Notes: generated by a model from the sequence alone, not told the origin. A stretch of 13,472 nt of DNA from Calditrichia bacterium (GCA_026991005.1 JALXCH010000481.1:1-13472), one strand, 5' to 3'; counted from the stretch's first letter, positions 7,248-13,472 are shown. Numbers and translations are program-made.

Positions 7248-7692
7248 TGATGGTTTCCTCAATCATCGTTTCCCATACTATGTCAAAACCCAGATCATAC
7301 TCGATGTTGTTTTGCTGGGCAGTAATGGAGTTTGCAGCATATTGTAAATCATTCTGCGAATAGCTGGTCATTCCCTTTCCTAACCACACTCCCAACACAA
7401 TTGCCACAAACAACGTTAGCGAGAAGGCTAAACCTCCCACCAACCGCTGAAGAGGGAGAATCGGCTTATCTGCCTTTTCCTCTGCCAGCGCACGAATCCG
7501 GATTAACTCGTAAGGATCCACAGCCAATCGGGGGAGATGCTCCTCCTCCGGCTGCATTAGCTGACTCATTTCCCGAAAATATTCCCGGCAAACGGGACAT
7601 TCTTCGAGATGTTCATCCACTTCCCGTTTTTTGCTGGGACTCAACCGCCCTTCCTGCCAGTCCAGAAAATATTTGCGATAATGTACCTTCAT
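7237..7692 (-). CDS. Zinc-finger (zf-HC2) anti-sigma factor, one membrane helix
   Basis: A 151-aa anti-sigma factor. The cytoplasmic N-terminal part has the zf-HC2/ZAS signature H28-LEE-C32-PV-C35 (HX3CX2C) within REVDEHLEECPVCREYF. This binds zinc and holds the cognate ECF sigma factor inactive. A single hydrophobic segment (~84-106, LVGGLAFSLTLFVAIVLGVWLG) anchors it, leaving a short acidic periplasmic tail (107-151). The start is ATG 7692, with GAGGA 7 nt upstream. A TTG-initiated frame reaching 7794 would add 34 residues ahead of the domain without support. The sigma factor gene lies upstream in the same direction, but 161 nt separate the two. That is unusual, since such pairs normally touch. 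The downstream anchored Spy-like gene overlaps it by 11 nt. The tail's short length suggests that signalling may come through the neighbouring envelope proteins; this is inference. Confidence 0.88.
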   Translation of the reverse strand: MKVHYRKYFLDWQEGRLSPSKKREVDEHLEECPVCREYFREMSQLMQPEEEHLPRLAVDPYELIRIRALAEEKADKPILPLQRLVGGLAFSLTLFVAIVLGVWLGKGMTSYSQNDLQYAANSITAQQNNIEYDLGFDIVWETMIEETINED

Positions 7693-7853
7693 CTCGTTTT
7701 CCTCAGTTTCTAATACATTGGACAACCATTTCCTGAAAAACTTGCGGGTTGAATGATCTGGAAAAAATTCCCGAATACTCCCCTCGAAGTACAACAGAAA
7801 ATTCTATCTGACATTGTTTCGTCTTCACATTGAGACTCCTCTGCTCTTCGATT

Positions 7854-8438
7854 TCAAATTTTCCCAACATAGGGTTCCAGCCATTTCTGAAGATTTTTCT
7901 TGGCCCGATGGATGCGCGATTCCACCGAAGACAGGGAAATGCCCAGCACCCGAGCAATTTCCTGGTAACTCAACCCATCGTATCGATACAACACCAGAGG
8001 CACCCGCTGCTTTTCCGGTAATCTTAAGATTTGCTGCCAGACAATCTGTTCACGCTCCTTCTTCTGCAACAATTCCGCAGGATCCGGAGAATGTTCCCGG
8101 GTAGTAAGTCGGGACAATGTTTCGTCCGCAGTGAACGCCTCCTTCAGATTCAAATCCAGGATTTGCCGCCACCGTTGGCGTTTTTCCTTTTTCAGGTAAT
8201 TCAAGATGTGGTTTACGGCAATGCGATAGATCCAGGTAAACACCGCTGCACGCCCCTGGAAATCGGATAGATTCCGGTACACCTTCACCCAGATATCCTG
8301 AGAAAGATCCCGGGCAACGTGCTCATCACCGGTCATCCGATAACACAGATTGAGAACCTTTTCGGCATTCTCTCGATAAATTTCCTCAAAATTCCGTTCC
8401 GATTGCTCCACGCGCTCTGCTTCACCTTTCCTGTTCAT
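7854..8438 (-). CDS. ECF-family RNA polymerase sigma factor (RpoE-like)
   Basis: A 194-aa group IV sigma factor. Region 2 spans ~20-87: YRENAEKVLNLCYRM, the core-binding and -10 recognition segment DLSQDIWVKVYRNLSDF (44-60), and FTWIYRIAVNHILNYLKKEKR (67-87). A variable acidic linker follows (~95-130). Region 4 (~135-186) contains LPEKQRVPLVLYRYDGLSYQEIARVLGISLSSVESRIHRAKKNL, a typical helix-turn-helix for the -35 element. Region 3 and region 1.1 are absent, as expected for ECF factors. It would redirect RNA polymerase to envelope- or metal-stress genes, most likely including its own operon. The start is ATG 8438, with only weak Shine-Dalgarno complementarity (CGAAAGCG). It heads the operon sigma, anti-sigma, and two Spy-like genes. 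GGGAAC occurs upstream (about 8464-8469) but without a correctly spaced -10, so autoregulation is not shown. Confidence 0.95.
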   Translation of the reverse strand: MNRKGEAERVEQSERNFEEIYRENAEKVLNLCYRMTGDEHVARDLSQDIWVKVYRNLSDFQGRAAVFTWIYRIAVNHILNYLKKEKRQRWRQILDLNLKEAFTADETLSRLTTREHSPDPAELLQKKEREQIVWQQILRLPEKQRVPLVLYRYDGLSYQEIARVLGISLSSVESRIHRAKKNLQKWLEPYVGKI

Positions 8439-8554
8439 CGCTTTCGTGTGAAATTAGACAATTGTTCCCGCGAAAACTTGCGCTTTTCTAAAATTTTCCT
8501 TCCCGTTTGTACAAAACTCTGGTTTGAATGATTTTTAAACCACAGAAAGTAATT

Positions 8555-8644
8555 AACCGCAGAGCGCGCAAAGATGGCGTAAAGTGCGCGGCGCAGCATT
8601 CTGCGAAAAAGAAAAATTACAAATCCTTTGCGACCTTTGCGGTT
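8555..8644. repeat. Foldback core, unit 1
   Basis: Starts AACCGCAGAG and ends CTTTGCGGTT, i.e. a 10-bp terminal inverted repeat with one mismatch. The left half is built from GCGCAAAG-like words and the right half from their complement CTTTGCG. At about 90 bp it is the shortest of the four cores. Confidence 0.75.
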
Positions 8645-8680
8645 TAAAAAACCACAGAGGACACAGAAGGCACTGAAGGG

Positions 8681-8743
8681 AATGAAAAATGTAAAATGTA
8701 AAATGTAAAATGTAAAATGATAAATGATAAATGATAAATGTCC
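8681..8743 (+). repeat. Heptamer tandem repeat, eight units
   Basis: Period-7 tract read as one AATGAAA, four AATGTAA and three AATGATA, closed by AATGTCC. The corresponding tracts elsewhere in the mosaic have two (9185-9205, and its copy) or six units (9883-9931), so copy number varies between paralogous units. This is typical of slipped-strand expansion. Confidence 0.85.
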
Positions 8744-8826
8744 GAAGGATGCTGTGCATAAAATGGGGATTGGTTTTGAACGATTGACAGGAGGATTTAT
8801 AACAGAATAAGCATTATTCAAAAATA

Positions 8827-8934
8827 AACCGCAAAGCGCGCAAAGATGGCGCAGAGGGCGCAGCGCAGTGTTATCCGAATAAAAAACTGCAAATTCTTTG
8901 CGACCTTTGCGAATCCTTAGCAACCTTTGCGGTT
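8827..8934. repeat. Foldback core, unit 2
   Basis: AACCGCAAAG (8827-8836) and CTTTGCGGTT (8925-8934) are a perfect 10-bp terminal inverted repeat around about 88 bp. The left arm is T-poor (GCGCAAAGATGGCGCAGAG-like) and the right arm is A-poor (CTTTGCGACCTTTGCG-like), so the two halves are imperfectly complementary throughout. Confidence 0.8.
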
Positions 8935-9004
8935 AAAAAAACCACAGAGCGGTTGATAAATGGTACCACATGGTTTTTGCAATAAGAAAATTACAACCAC
9001 AGAA

Positions 9005-9215
9005 GACACAGTCAGATACTGATCCTTTGGAAAAACACAGAAGAAACTAAAAGACAAAATAGGTTCAAATGTTAAAAGAGACCGTCCCGGAGGGACGGAA
9101 TGCAACTAGCCCACAAATTCATTTGTGGGAAATGGAGAATACCAAAACAAACCCTGTCCCGAAGGGACAGAATGAACTGAAAAGAATGAAAAATGATAAA
9201 TGTCCATAGGATGCT
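9005..9215 (+). repeat. Long-unit segment, copy 1 (near-identical to 9462-9672)
   Basis: Base-by-base comparison at an offset of 457 shows 9005-9154 identical to 9462-9611. A single T/C difference follows at 9155/9612, and identity then continues to 9215/9672. Such identity in non-coding DNA suggests a recent duplication or gene conversion. Confidence 0.85.
9082..9170. repeat. Triplet of short perfect hairpins (copy 1)
   Basis: Three hairpins follow one another: CCGTCCC-GGA-GGGACGG (9082-9098), a 9-bp stem CCCACAAAT/ATTTGTGGG with a 2-nt centre (9110-9129), and CTGTCCC-GAA-GGGACAG (9154-9170). Each GTCCC hairpin is followed by AATG. The layout recalls REP/BIME palindromes mobilised by REP-associated transposases, but no such enzyme is in the window. 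The copy at 9539-9627 loses one pair of the third stem. Confidence 0.8.
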
Positions 9216-9256
9216 GGGCATAAAATAAAACCATTGGCGAACTTCGCGATTCCATG

Positions 9257-9296
9257 GCGCTCTTTGCGGTTTTAGAAAAATAACCGCAAAGTGCGC
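9257..9296. repeat. Junction palindrome between linker and unit 3
   Basis: GCGCTCTTTGCGGTT (9257-9271) faces AACCGCAAAGTGCGC (9282-9296) across 10 nt: a 15-bp stem with one mismatch. The same junction recurs at 9714-9753 with unit 4. It is formed by the end of the 47-bp linker and the start of the next core. Confidence 0.8.
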
Positions 9297-9386
9297 AAAG
9301 GTGGCGCAAAGTGCGCGGTGCAGCATTCTGCGAAAAAAATGTAAATCCTTTGCGACCTTTGCGAATACTTAGCGAGCTTTGCGGTT
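9282..9386. repeat. Foldback core, unit 3
   Basis: Perfect 10-bp terminal inverted repeat AACCGCAAAG (9282-9291) / CTTTGCGGTT (9377-9386). Internally it resembles unit 1 in the GTGCGCGGTGCAGCATTCTG stretch and unit 2 at the right end (GCGAATACTTAGCGAG). It therefore looks like a recombinant of the two types. Confidence 0.78.
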
Positions 9387-9461
9387 AAAAAAACCACAGA
9401 GCGGTTGATAGATGGTAACACATGGTTTTTGCAATAAGAAAAGAAAATTACAACTACAGTA

Positions 9462-9672
9462 GACACAGTCAGATACTGATCCTTTGGAAAAACACAGAAG
9501 AAACTAAAAGACAAAATAGGTTCAAATGTTAAAAGAGACCGTCCCGGAGGGACGGAATGCAACTAGCCCACAAATTCATTTGTGGGAAATGGAGAATACC
9601 AAAACAAACCCCGTCCCGAAGGGACAGAATGAACTGAAAAGAATGAAAAATGATAAATGTCCATAGGATGCT
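9462..9672 (+). repeat. Long-unit segment, copy 2
   Basis: Counterpart of 9005-9215 at an offset of 457, including the hairpin triplet (9539-9627) and the two-unit AATG heptamer tract. Confidence 0.85.
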
Positions 9673-9738
9673 TCGCATGAAATAAACCCCTTGGCGAACT
9701 TCGCGATTCCATGGCGCTCTTTGCGGTTTTAGAAAAAT

Positions 9739-9846
9739 AACCGCAAAGCGCGCAAAGATGGCGGAGAGGGCGCAGCGCAGTGTTACCCGAATAAAAAACT
9801 GCAAATTCTTTGCGACCCTTGCGAATTCTTGGCGTCCATTGCGGTT
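9739..9846. repeat. Foldback core, unit 4
   Basis: AACCGCAAAG (9739-9748) and CATTGCGGTT (9837-9846), one mismatch from a perfect inverted repeat. The interior follows unit 2 closely (GGGCGCAGCGCAGTGTTA, CCGAATAAAAAACTGCAAAT), whereas the segment after the core follows unit 1. Confidence 0.78.
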
Positions 9847-9882
9847 TAAAAAACCACAAAGGACACAGAAGGCACTGAAGGG

Positions 9883-9931
9883 AATGAAAAATGAAAAATG
9901 ATAAATGATAAATGATAAATGATAAATGTCC
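9883..9931 (+). repeat. Heptamer tandem repeat, six units
   Basis: Two AATGAAA and four AATGATA units closed by AATGTCC. It is the counterpart of the eight-unit tract at 8681-8743 in the other short unit. Confidence 0.85.
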
Positions 9932-9958
9932 GAAGGATGCTGTGCAAAAAATGTATCT

Positions 9959-9988
9959 TATTCGTGCATATTTGTGTAATTCGTGGTT
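9959..9988 (+). repeat. TTCGTG-triplet intergenic repeat (copy 2)
   Basis: ATTCGTG-ATTTGTG-ATTCGTGG at the same spacing as in copy 1 at 4580-4610. It lies at the right-hand end of the repeat mosaic, about 210 bp upstream of the large secreted-protein gene and in the same orientation. Confidence 0.7.
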
Positions 9989-10197
9989 CGTATTAAAAAT
10001 TTGTATTTGGGATTTGAATTGTCGCTGCGTTCGCCGCGAGCCCTGCAGTTAATTTTTTGCCTCATGTTTACCTCCGCATGGAATTCCCTTTTTTAAATTT
10101 GCTGTGGATTTTGAAGAGCACTCAAATTCATTTAATTACCTCTTCTTTTGACAATTCCCAGAAGTTATATTTAAAGAAAAACAGGGATGGAAACACA

Positions 10198-13056
10198 ATG
10201 CATTATGGATTACTCACCTTCTTACTCACCTTCACCATTCTGTGGGCACAACAACCGGAAACCGTTTTAACCCTGAGCTGGGGTAGCAAGGATAACCAGG
10301 CCGGTTTACGCCAGGCTCCCGACGCAAACTACGGGCCGCAATCCTTTGCCATCCACAATTCCTCACTCCTGCTACTGGACTCGGAAAACGGCTGGCTCAA
10401 AGAGTTTCGAAAGGGGAAATTAATCCGGAAGTACCCCATTCCTCCTTACGCTGACGATTTCCAGTTTCTTTCCGAACACAATTACCTCATTTTAAGCGAA
10501 AACACCCTTTACCAGTACCGCAACGGGCAATTAACGGTACTTTTCCGTCCCGAAAAACCGCAGGAACTCATCGAATCGTTCCACATGATGGGTACGGAGA
10601 AAATCCTCTGCAATCTGGCAGACGGGCGGCATCTCCTCTACTCCCTCCGCCAGGGAACGACCGAAGCGATGGAAAGCGGCTGGCAATTGCCGGATGGCAG
10701 CACGCTGCAACTGCTGCGAGAATCCACTTCTCTGGGAAAAATCGTGCTTAACAGGCATACCATTCAGGAGGCGGTGCCGGAAGACAATCTGGCCAGCTTG
10801 CGCTACCTGGGCAGAGACGGTGACCACAACCTCTACATCCAGTACGAATTCTTTGTACGCCAGGTACCCTTGCGGGTGCGGCGGGAACTGGCGGTGTATT
10901 CTTCCCGGGGCAACCGCCTGCTAACCCTGGACGTTCCGGTAAATAACTACACGTACATCTTCCGGGATAGCTACGTCACTGCCGATGGGGAACTGTACCA
11001 GATGTTCACCACCTCTCAGGGAGTCGAGATTGTGCGCTGGCCACTCCCGCGCTACTTCGATGCTCAAAACCCGCCCCATCTGGATTATCCCGACCGCTTT
11101 TACCAACAGATTCACTACAACGAGCTCCCTCCGGCCCCGGAACCGGAGCAAGAAGAATCCCTCCGCCAACGGGGCGGATTCGACAGCTACCCGCAGGTCA
11201 TTCCCGAAGAAGCGCTGCAGCGCGGGGATGCTTACGTGCAGCTGCTGTGGTACTGCTCCCCCGCCAATTTGACCAACGGCATCATCATGGATCCTTACGG
11301 CTACCTGGTGCAAACCCCGGAGTGGATTCAAATCGGTTTAAACCAGCGGGTGCCGTACAAATGGGGCGGATTCGAAGATCTGGAGCAGTATGTGTACGGG
11401 ATTAGCATCGGGAAATATGCCGGGGATAAATATACCAATAAACCCGGAGGAACCCCTTCGGCGGTGGGGGTGGATTGCTCGGGATTTGTTTCCCGCTGCT
11501 GGAATTTGCCCTTACACTATTCCACCCGAATGATGGACGATTCCCTCACCGTTGCCTACACCTCATGGCTGGATGCCGAACCCGGGGACGCCGTGCACAA
11601 AGTGGGGCACGTCCGTTTGCTGGTTCAGCACAATGGGAACGGGAGTTTGACGGTGGTGGAAGCTTCCGGTCGGGATTGGCGGGTGAATTACCATAGCTAC
11701 TACTACAGCAACCTGACCGCCTACACACCCCGCTACTATGTCAATCGCCAGGGAACACCCGGGAATATTCCCCAGCCCCGCCTGGAATACAGCATCGCTT
11801 CCGGGAAAACCGCCCTGCGTTGGGCGATGGGCGGGCAGGAAAACACCGATGCCGTTCGGGTGTACACCTCCCCCGATGGGAACTCCTGGACGCTGCTGCA
11901 ATCCCTCCCCGACGACTACCATTCCTTCTCTCTGGTGGTTCCCGAAGGAGAACGCCGCTATTTTAAACTGGTCAGCGTATCTTCGGAGCCGGGGCATCCC
12001 GAAAGCAAACCCTCGGATGTGTACGGAGTGTATCGCAATAATAACCATCCCCCGGTGCTGATTGTGGATGGTTTCGACCGCACCACCGCCAGTTACGGGA
12101 AATGGCCCCACATTTATCATTCCTTTGCCGTAACCGTGGGGAACGCCCTGTACGCCTACGGTATCCCTTTCTCCACCGTGGATAACGACGCCGTTATCGA
12201 GGGCAAAATTTCCCTGAATAACTACGATGCGGTATTCTGGATTCTGGGGGACGAGAGCACCCACGACGGTACATTTAACAAAGAAGAACAGCACATTGTG
12301 ATGGAGTACCTGAAACAGGGAGGGAAGCTATTTGTAAGCGGTTCGGAAGTGGGCTGGGATTTGGTGGAGAAGGGAACCACCTACGATCAGGATTTTTTTC
12401 AGCATTACCTGAAAGCGCATTATGTGGCGGATAATTCTTTTTCCTATAAAGTGATAGGAGAAGCAGGAACCCCGTTTGTGGATCTCACCCTCCATTTTGA
12501 TAACGGGACGCACGGGATTTACAAAGTAGGTTATCCGGACATTATTCAGGGCAACGAAGGTTCCCATATCGGACTGCGGTACGCCAACGGTTACGGTGCC
12601 GGAATTTTTTACAAAGGCACGTTTCCCGATGGATGCGCTCCGGGTCGTCTGGTATATCTGGGATTTCCTTTCGAGACCATTTATCGGGACAGCGAGCGGG
12701 TCGCTTTGATGGGACGGGTGCTGGAATTTTTCCAGTATCTCCCACCAACCACTCTGGAACAGCAACAGCAATTGCGGCCAACGTCTTTTCAGTTGCTGGG
12801 GAATTACCCCAATCCCTTTAACGGCGAGACGCGTATCCGCTTTCGCATTCCTGCCAGCGGACAGGTGACGGTGGAACTTTTCAACACCCTGGGACAACGC
12901 GTTCTGGAACGCACCCGGATTTTCTCCACTGCCGGGGAGAAGGAAATCCCCATTTCTTCGAACGGGATCGCCTCGGGTGTGTACTTTTACCGGGTGACCT
13001 TTCAGGGGAAAACCACCCGGACTATCCGGAATGCTTCTCTCATTATTACGAGGTAA
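10198..13056 (+). CDS. Secreted multidomain protein: propeller-like / NlpC-P60 / FnIII-like / amidotransferase-like / type IX sorting domain
   Basis: A 952-aa precursor. A signal peptide covers ~1-17 (LLTFLLTFTILWA). Residues ~20-340 look like a beta-propeller of repeated strands (SLLLLDSENGWLKEFRKGKL and similar), called loosely. The NlpC/P60 domain (~385-525) has YKWGG (387-391), catalytic C427 in VDCSGFVSRCW, H471 in GDAVHKVGHVRLLV and a likely third residue E488 in VVEASG. It probably cleaves cell-wall peptide bonds. A fibronectin-III-like stretch follows (~530-612). Next is a class-I-amidotransferase-like domain (~616-840; VLIVDGFDR, LFVSGSEVGWD at 711-721) often labelled xanthan-lyase-like in Bacteroidota. 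The end (~866-952, NYPNPFN at 869-875, SGVYFYRV) is a Por/type IX secretion sorting domain, so the protein is probably exported to the surface. The start is ATG 10198, which places the signal peptide first. A TTG at 10057 would add 47 unsuitable residues. It is a single gene with no evident operon. Confidence 0.9.
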   Translation: MHYGLLTFLLTFTILWAQQPETVLTLSWGSKDNQAGLRQAPDANYGPQSFAIHNSSLLLLDSENGWLKEFRKGKLIRKYPIPPYADDFQFLSEHNYLILSENTLYQYRNGQLTVLFRPEKPQELIESFHMMGTEKILCNLADGRHLLYSLRQGTTEAMESGWQLPDGSTLQLLRESTSLGKIVLNRHTIQEAVPEDNLASLRYLGRDGDHNLYIQYEFFVRQVPLRVRRELAVYSSRGNRLLTLDVPVNNYTYIFRDSYVTADGELYQMFTTSQGVEIVRWPLPRYFDAQNPPHLDYPDRFYQQIHYNELPPAPEPEQEESLRQRGGFDSYPQVIPEEALQRGDAYVQLLWYCSPANLTNGIIMDPYGYLVQTPEWIQIGLNQRVPYKWGGFEDLEQYVYGISIGKYAGDKYTNKPGGTPSAVGVDCSGFVSRCWNLPLHYSTRMMDDSLTVAYTSWLDAEPGDAVHKVGHVRLLVQHNGNGSLTVVEASGRDWRVNYHSYYYSNLTAYTPRYYVNRQGTPGNIPQPRLEYSIASGKTALRWAMGGQENTDAVRVYTSPDGNSWTLLQSLPDDYHSFSLVVPEGERRYFKLVSVSSEPGHPESKPSDVYGVYRNNNHPPVLIVDGFDRTTASYGKWPHIYHSFAVTVGNALYAYGIPFSTVDNDAVIEGKISLNNYDAVFWILGDESTHDGTFNKEEQHIVMEYLKQGGKLFVSGSEVGWDLVEKGTTYDQDFFQHYLKAHYVADNSFSYKVIGEAGTPFVDLTLHFDNGTHGIYKVGYPDIIQGNEGSHIGLRYANGYGAGIFYKGTFPDGCAPGRLVYLGFPFETIYRDSERVALMGRVLEFFQYLPPTTLEQQQQLRPTSFQLLGNYPNPFNGETRIRFRIPASGQVTVELFNTLGQRVLERTRIFSTAGEKEIPISSNGIASGVYFYRVTFQGKTTRTIRNASLIITR

Positions 13057-13149
13057 ACGAACTTGTTTTTAGAGAGGAAGAAGGGTTGAATGAATCAAAT
13101 CATCGCTTTCTATCAAGCACCTAATACACTTCTTGTTTCTATTTTATTC

Positions 13150-13425
13150 TTAAGGTGAACCATATATTTGAATGCCTTCCGAAATTACGATATCAGAGAA
13201 TTTGCTTCTTTTGTTTAAATCAACTAAATCTACCGGTCTGGAAAGGCTGAAAATTAATTCACTATAAAATTTAAAAAACAACTTATCCGGAATACCTTCA
13301 ACAGCTAAATCAATATCATTACTTTTTCCTTTTTCTTGAATTGCAGAGCCAAATAGAATCACACGTTTCACCCTGTATTTTTGGGCTAATTTTAATATTA
13401 TTTTCCGGTCTTTTTCAGAAATCAT
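13150..13425 (-). CDS. Minimal nucleotidyltransferase (MntA-type)
   Basis: A 91-aa protein of the polymerase-beta-like minimal nucleotidyltransferase family. The active-site motif is GSAIQEKGKSNDIDLAV (26-42), with G26-S27 and metal ligands D37 and D39. The third carboxylate is in RPVDLVDL (63-70), probably D66. The length is normal for the family. Many relatives pair with a HEPN protein (HepT) as a toxin-antitoxin system in which MntA modifies the HEPN toxin. No partner is visible: the 47 nt upstream to the window edge hold no gene end in frame, and downstream lies the convergent secreted-protein gene. Thus either the partner lies beyond the edge or this is a solitary gene. A TAGGT about 9 nt before the ATG is a weak ribosome-binding site. 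The gene is AT-rich (about 25% G+C in the sampled stretch 13261-13320), consistent with an acquired accessory gene. Confidence 0.88.
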   Translation of the reverse strand: MISEKDRKIILKLAQKYRVKRVILFGSAIQEKGKSNDIDLAVEGIPDKLFFKFYSELIFSLSRPVDLVDLNKRSKFSDIVISEGIQIYGSP

Positions 13426-13472
13426 GTTTTATACCTATTCTTTTTAATGCTACAATTAATTTAATATTTTAC

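Larger units (their letters stand above)
8555..9950. repeat. Four-unit repeat mosaic filling a gene-free region
   Basis: About 1.4 kb without a believable gene, built from related units in the order short (8555-8760), long (8827-9229), long (9282-9686), short (9739-9950). Every unit opens with a foldback core and continues with an ACCACAGA-type purine-rich segment. Each ends with AATG heptamers and TGTCC-GAA/ATA-GGATGC. Long units contain an extra ~200-bp segment with three hairpins. A 47-bp linker (9234-9280 and 9691-9737) precedes the third and fourth units. Successive cores from the second unit on are spaced about 455-457 bp. Minus-strand open frames here translate repeat words again and again (LRPLRHLCALCG, SLRDGLF) and are spurious. 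No transposase, tRNA or integrase was seen. Confidence 0.85.

Noticed and set aside
7693..7794. N-terminal extension of the anti-sigma factor, and a 34-codon frame (MSDRIF...) in the same gap
   Set aside because: The extension begins at TTG without a ribosome-binding site, while ATG 7692 has GAGGA at the right distance. The small frame has no signal or recognisable content.
8435..9859. Six or more minus-strand open frames of 60-162 codons
   Set aside because: They translate the repeat units over and over (LRPLRHLCALCG, IPSLRDGLF, RKGRKEFAVF), overlap each other in different frames, and have no ribosome-binding sites. Repeats without stops on one strand explain them.
8555..9950. CRISPR-like array
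   Set aside because: Repeat units are about 210-400 bp with a period near 456 bp and share most of their content. There are no 25-40-bp repeats with unique spacers and no cas genes.
10148..10171. TTGACA ... TATATT promoter for the secreted protein
   Set aside because: The boxes are only 12 bp apart, too close for a sigma70 promoter. The Bacteroidota TTTG/TAnnTTTG spacing does not fit either.
10057..10197. N-terminal extension of the secreted protein from TTG
   Set aside because: It would put 47 residues before a good signal peptide. ATG 10198 starts directly at the hydrophobic leader.
13426..13472. End of a HEPN (HepT) gene upstream of the MntA-type gene
   Set aside because: All three minus-strand frames contain stops in these 47 nt. 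The longest stretch reading into the MntA start is only 17 codons after an in-frame TAA.

Overview
The window looks like a chromosomal segment of a free-living bacterium of the FCB (Bacteroidota/Calditrichota/Ignavibacteria) supergroup, with Calditrichota or a close relative as my best guess. This is an inference. The main clue is the large secreted protein at 10198-13056, which ends in an NYPNPFN-type Por/type IX secretion sorting domain. Other clues are a planctomycete-type cytochrome-like lipoprotein candidate, a PRiA4_ORF3-like protein and long stretches of low-complexity intergenic repeats. Many genes carry recognisable Shine-Dalgarno sequences (GAGGA, AGGAGG), and base composition varies strongly along the window. 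I saw no rRNA, tRNA, CRISPR array or transposase gene.

Layout. (1) At 1-808 (minus) is the N-terminal part of a response regulator with a coiled coil and the beginning of a GAF-like region; it runs off the left edge. (2) At 905-3478 (plus) is a tight three-gene run: a small membrane-anchored c-type-cytochrome-like protein with an unusual CX4CH motif, histidyl-tRNA synthetase starting at TTG, and a TrmJ-like SpoU tRNA methyltransferase overlapping hisS by 8 nt. (3) At 3479-3986 I see no gene. (4) At 3987-5894 (plus) are two accessory-type genes: a PRiA4_ORF3-domain protein and an AT-rich AAA/DUF4143 ATPase. (5) A perfect 14-bp inverted repeat (6071-6125) separates that gene from the convergent operon. 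(6) At 6157-8438 (minus) is a stress-response operon: ECF sigma factor, zinc-finger anti-sigma factor with one membrane helix, a membrane-anchored Spy/CnrR-like metal-sensor-type protein and a secreted Spy/ZraP-like His/Met-rich protein. (7) At 8555-9950 is a gene-free mosaic of four related repeat units (short-long-long-short). They consist of foldback cores with AACCGCAAAG/CTTTGCGGTT ends, triplets of perfect hairpins and variable heptamer tracts. (8) At 10198-13056 (plus) is a 952-aa secreted multidomain protein: beta-propeller-like region, NlpC/P60 peptidase, fibronectin-III-like region, amidotransferase-like 'xanthan lyase' type domain and sorting domain. (9) At 13150-13425 (minus) is a minimal nucleotidyltransferase of the MntA type, whose HEPN partner, if any, would lie beyond the right edge.

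How the parts work together. The clearest functional unit is the sigma/anti-sigma/Spy-like operon, which reads as an envelope- or metal-stress circuit: the membrane anti-sigma factor holds the sigma factor, and the two envelope proteins sense or buffer metal or misfolded protein. hisS and trmJ are translation-related and translationally coupled. The repeat mosaic is the least explained part of the window. Repeats of one of its families (a TTCGTG triplet) also lie immediately ahead of the DUF4143 gene, far from the mosaic.
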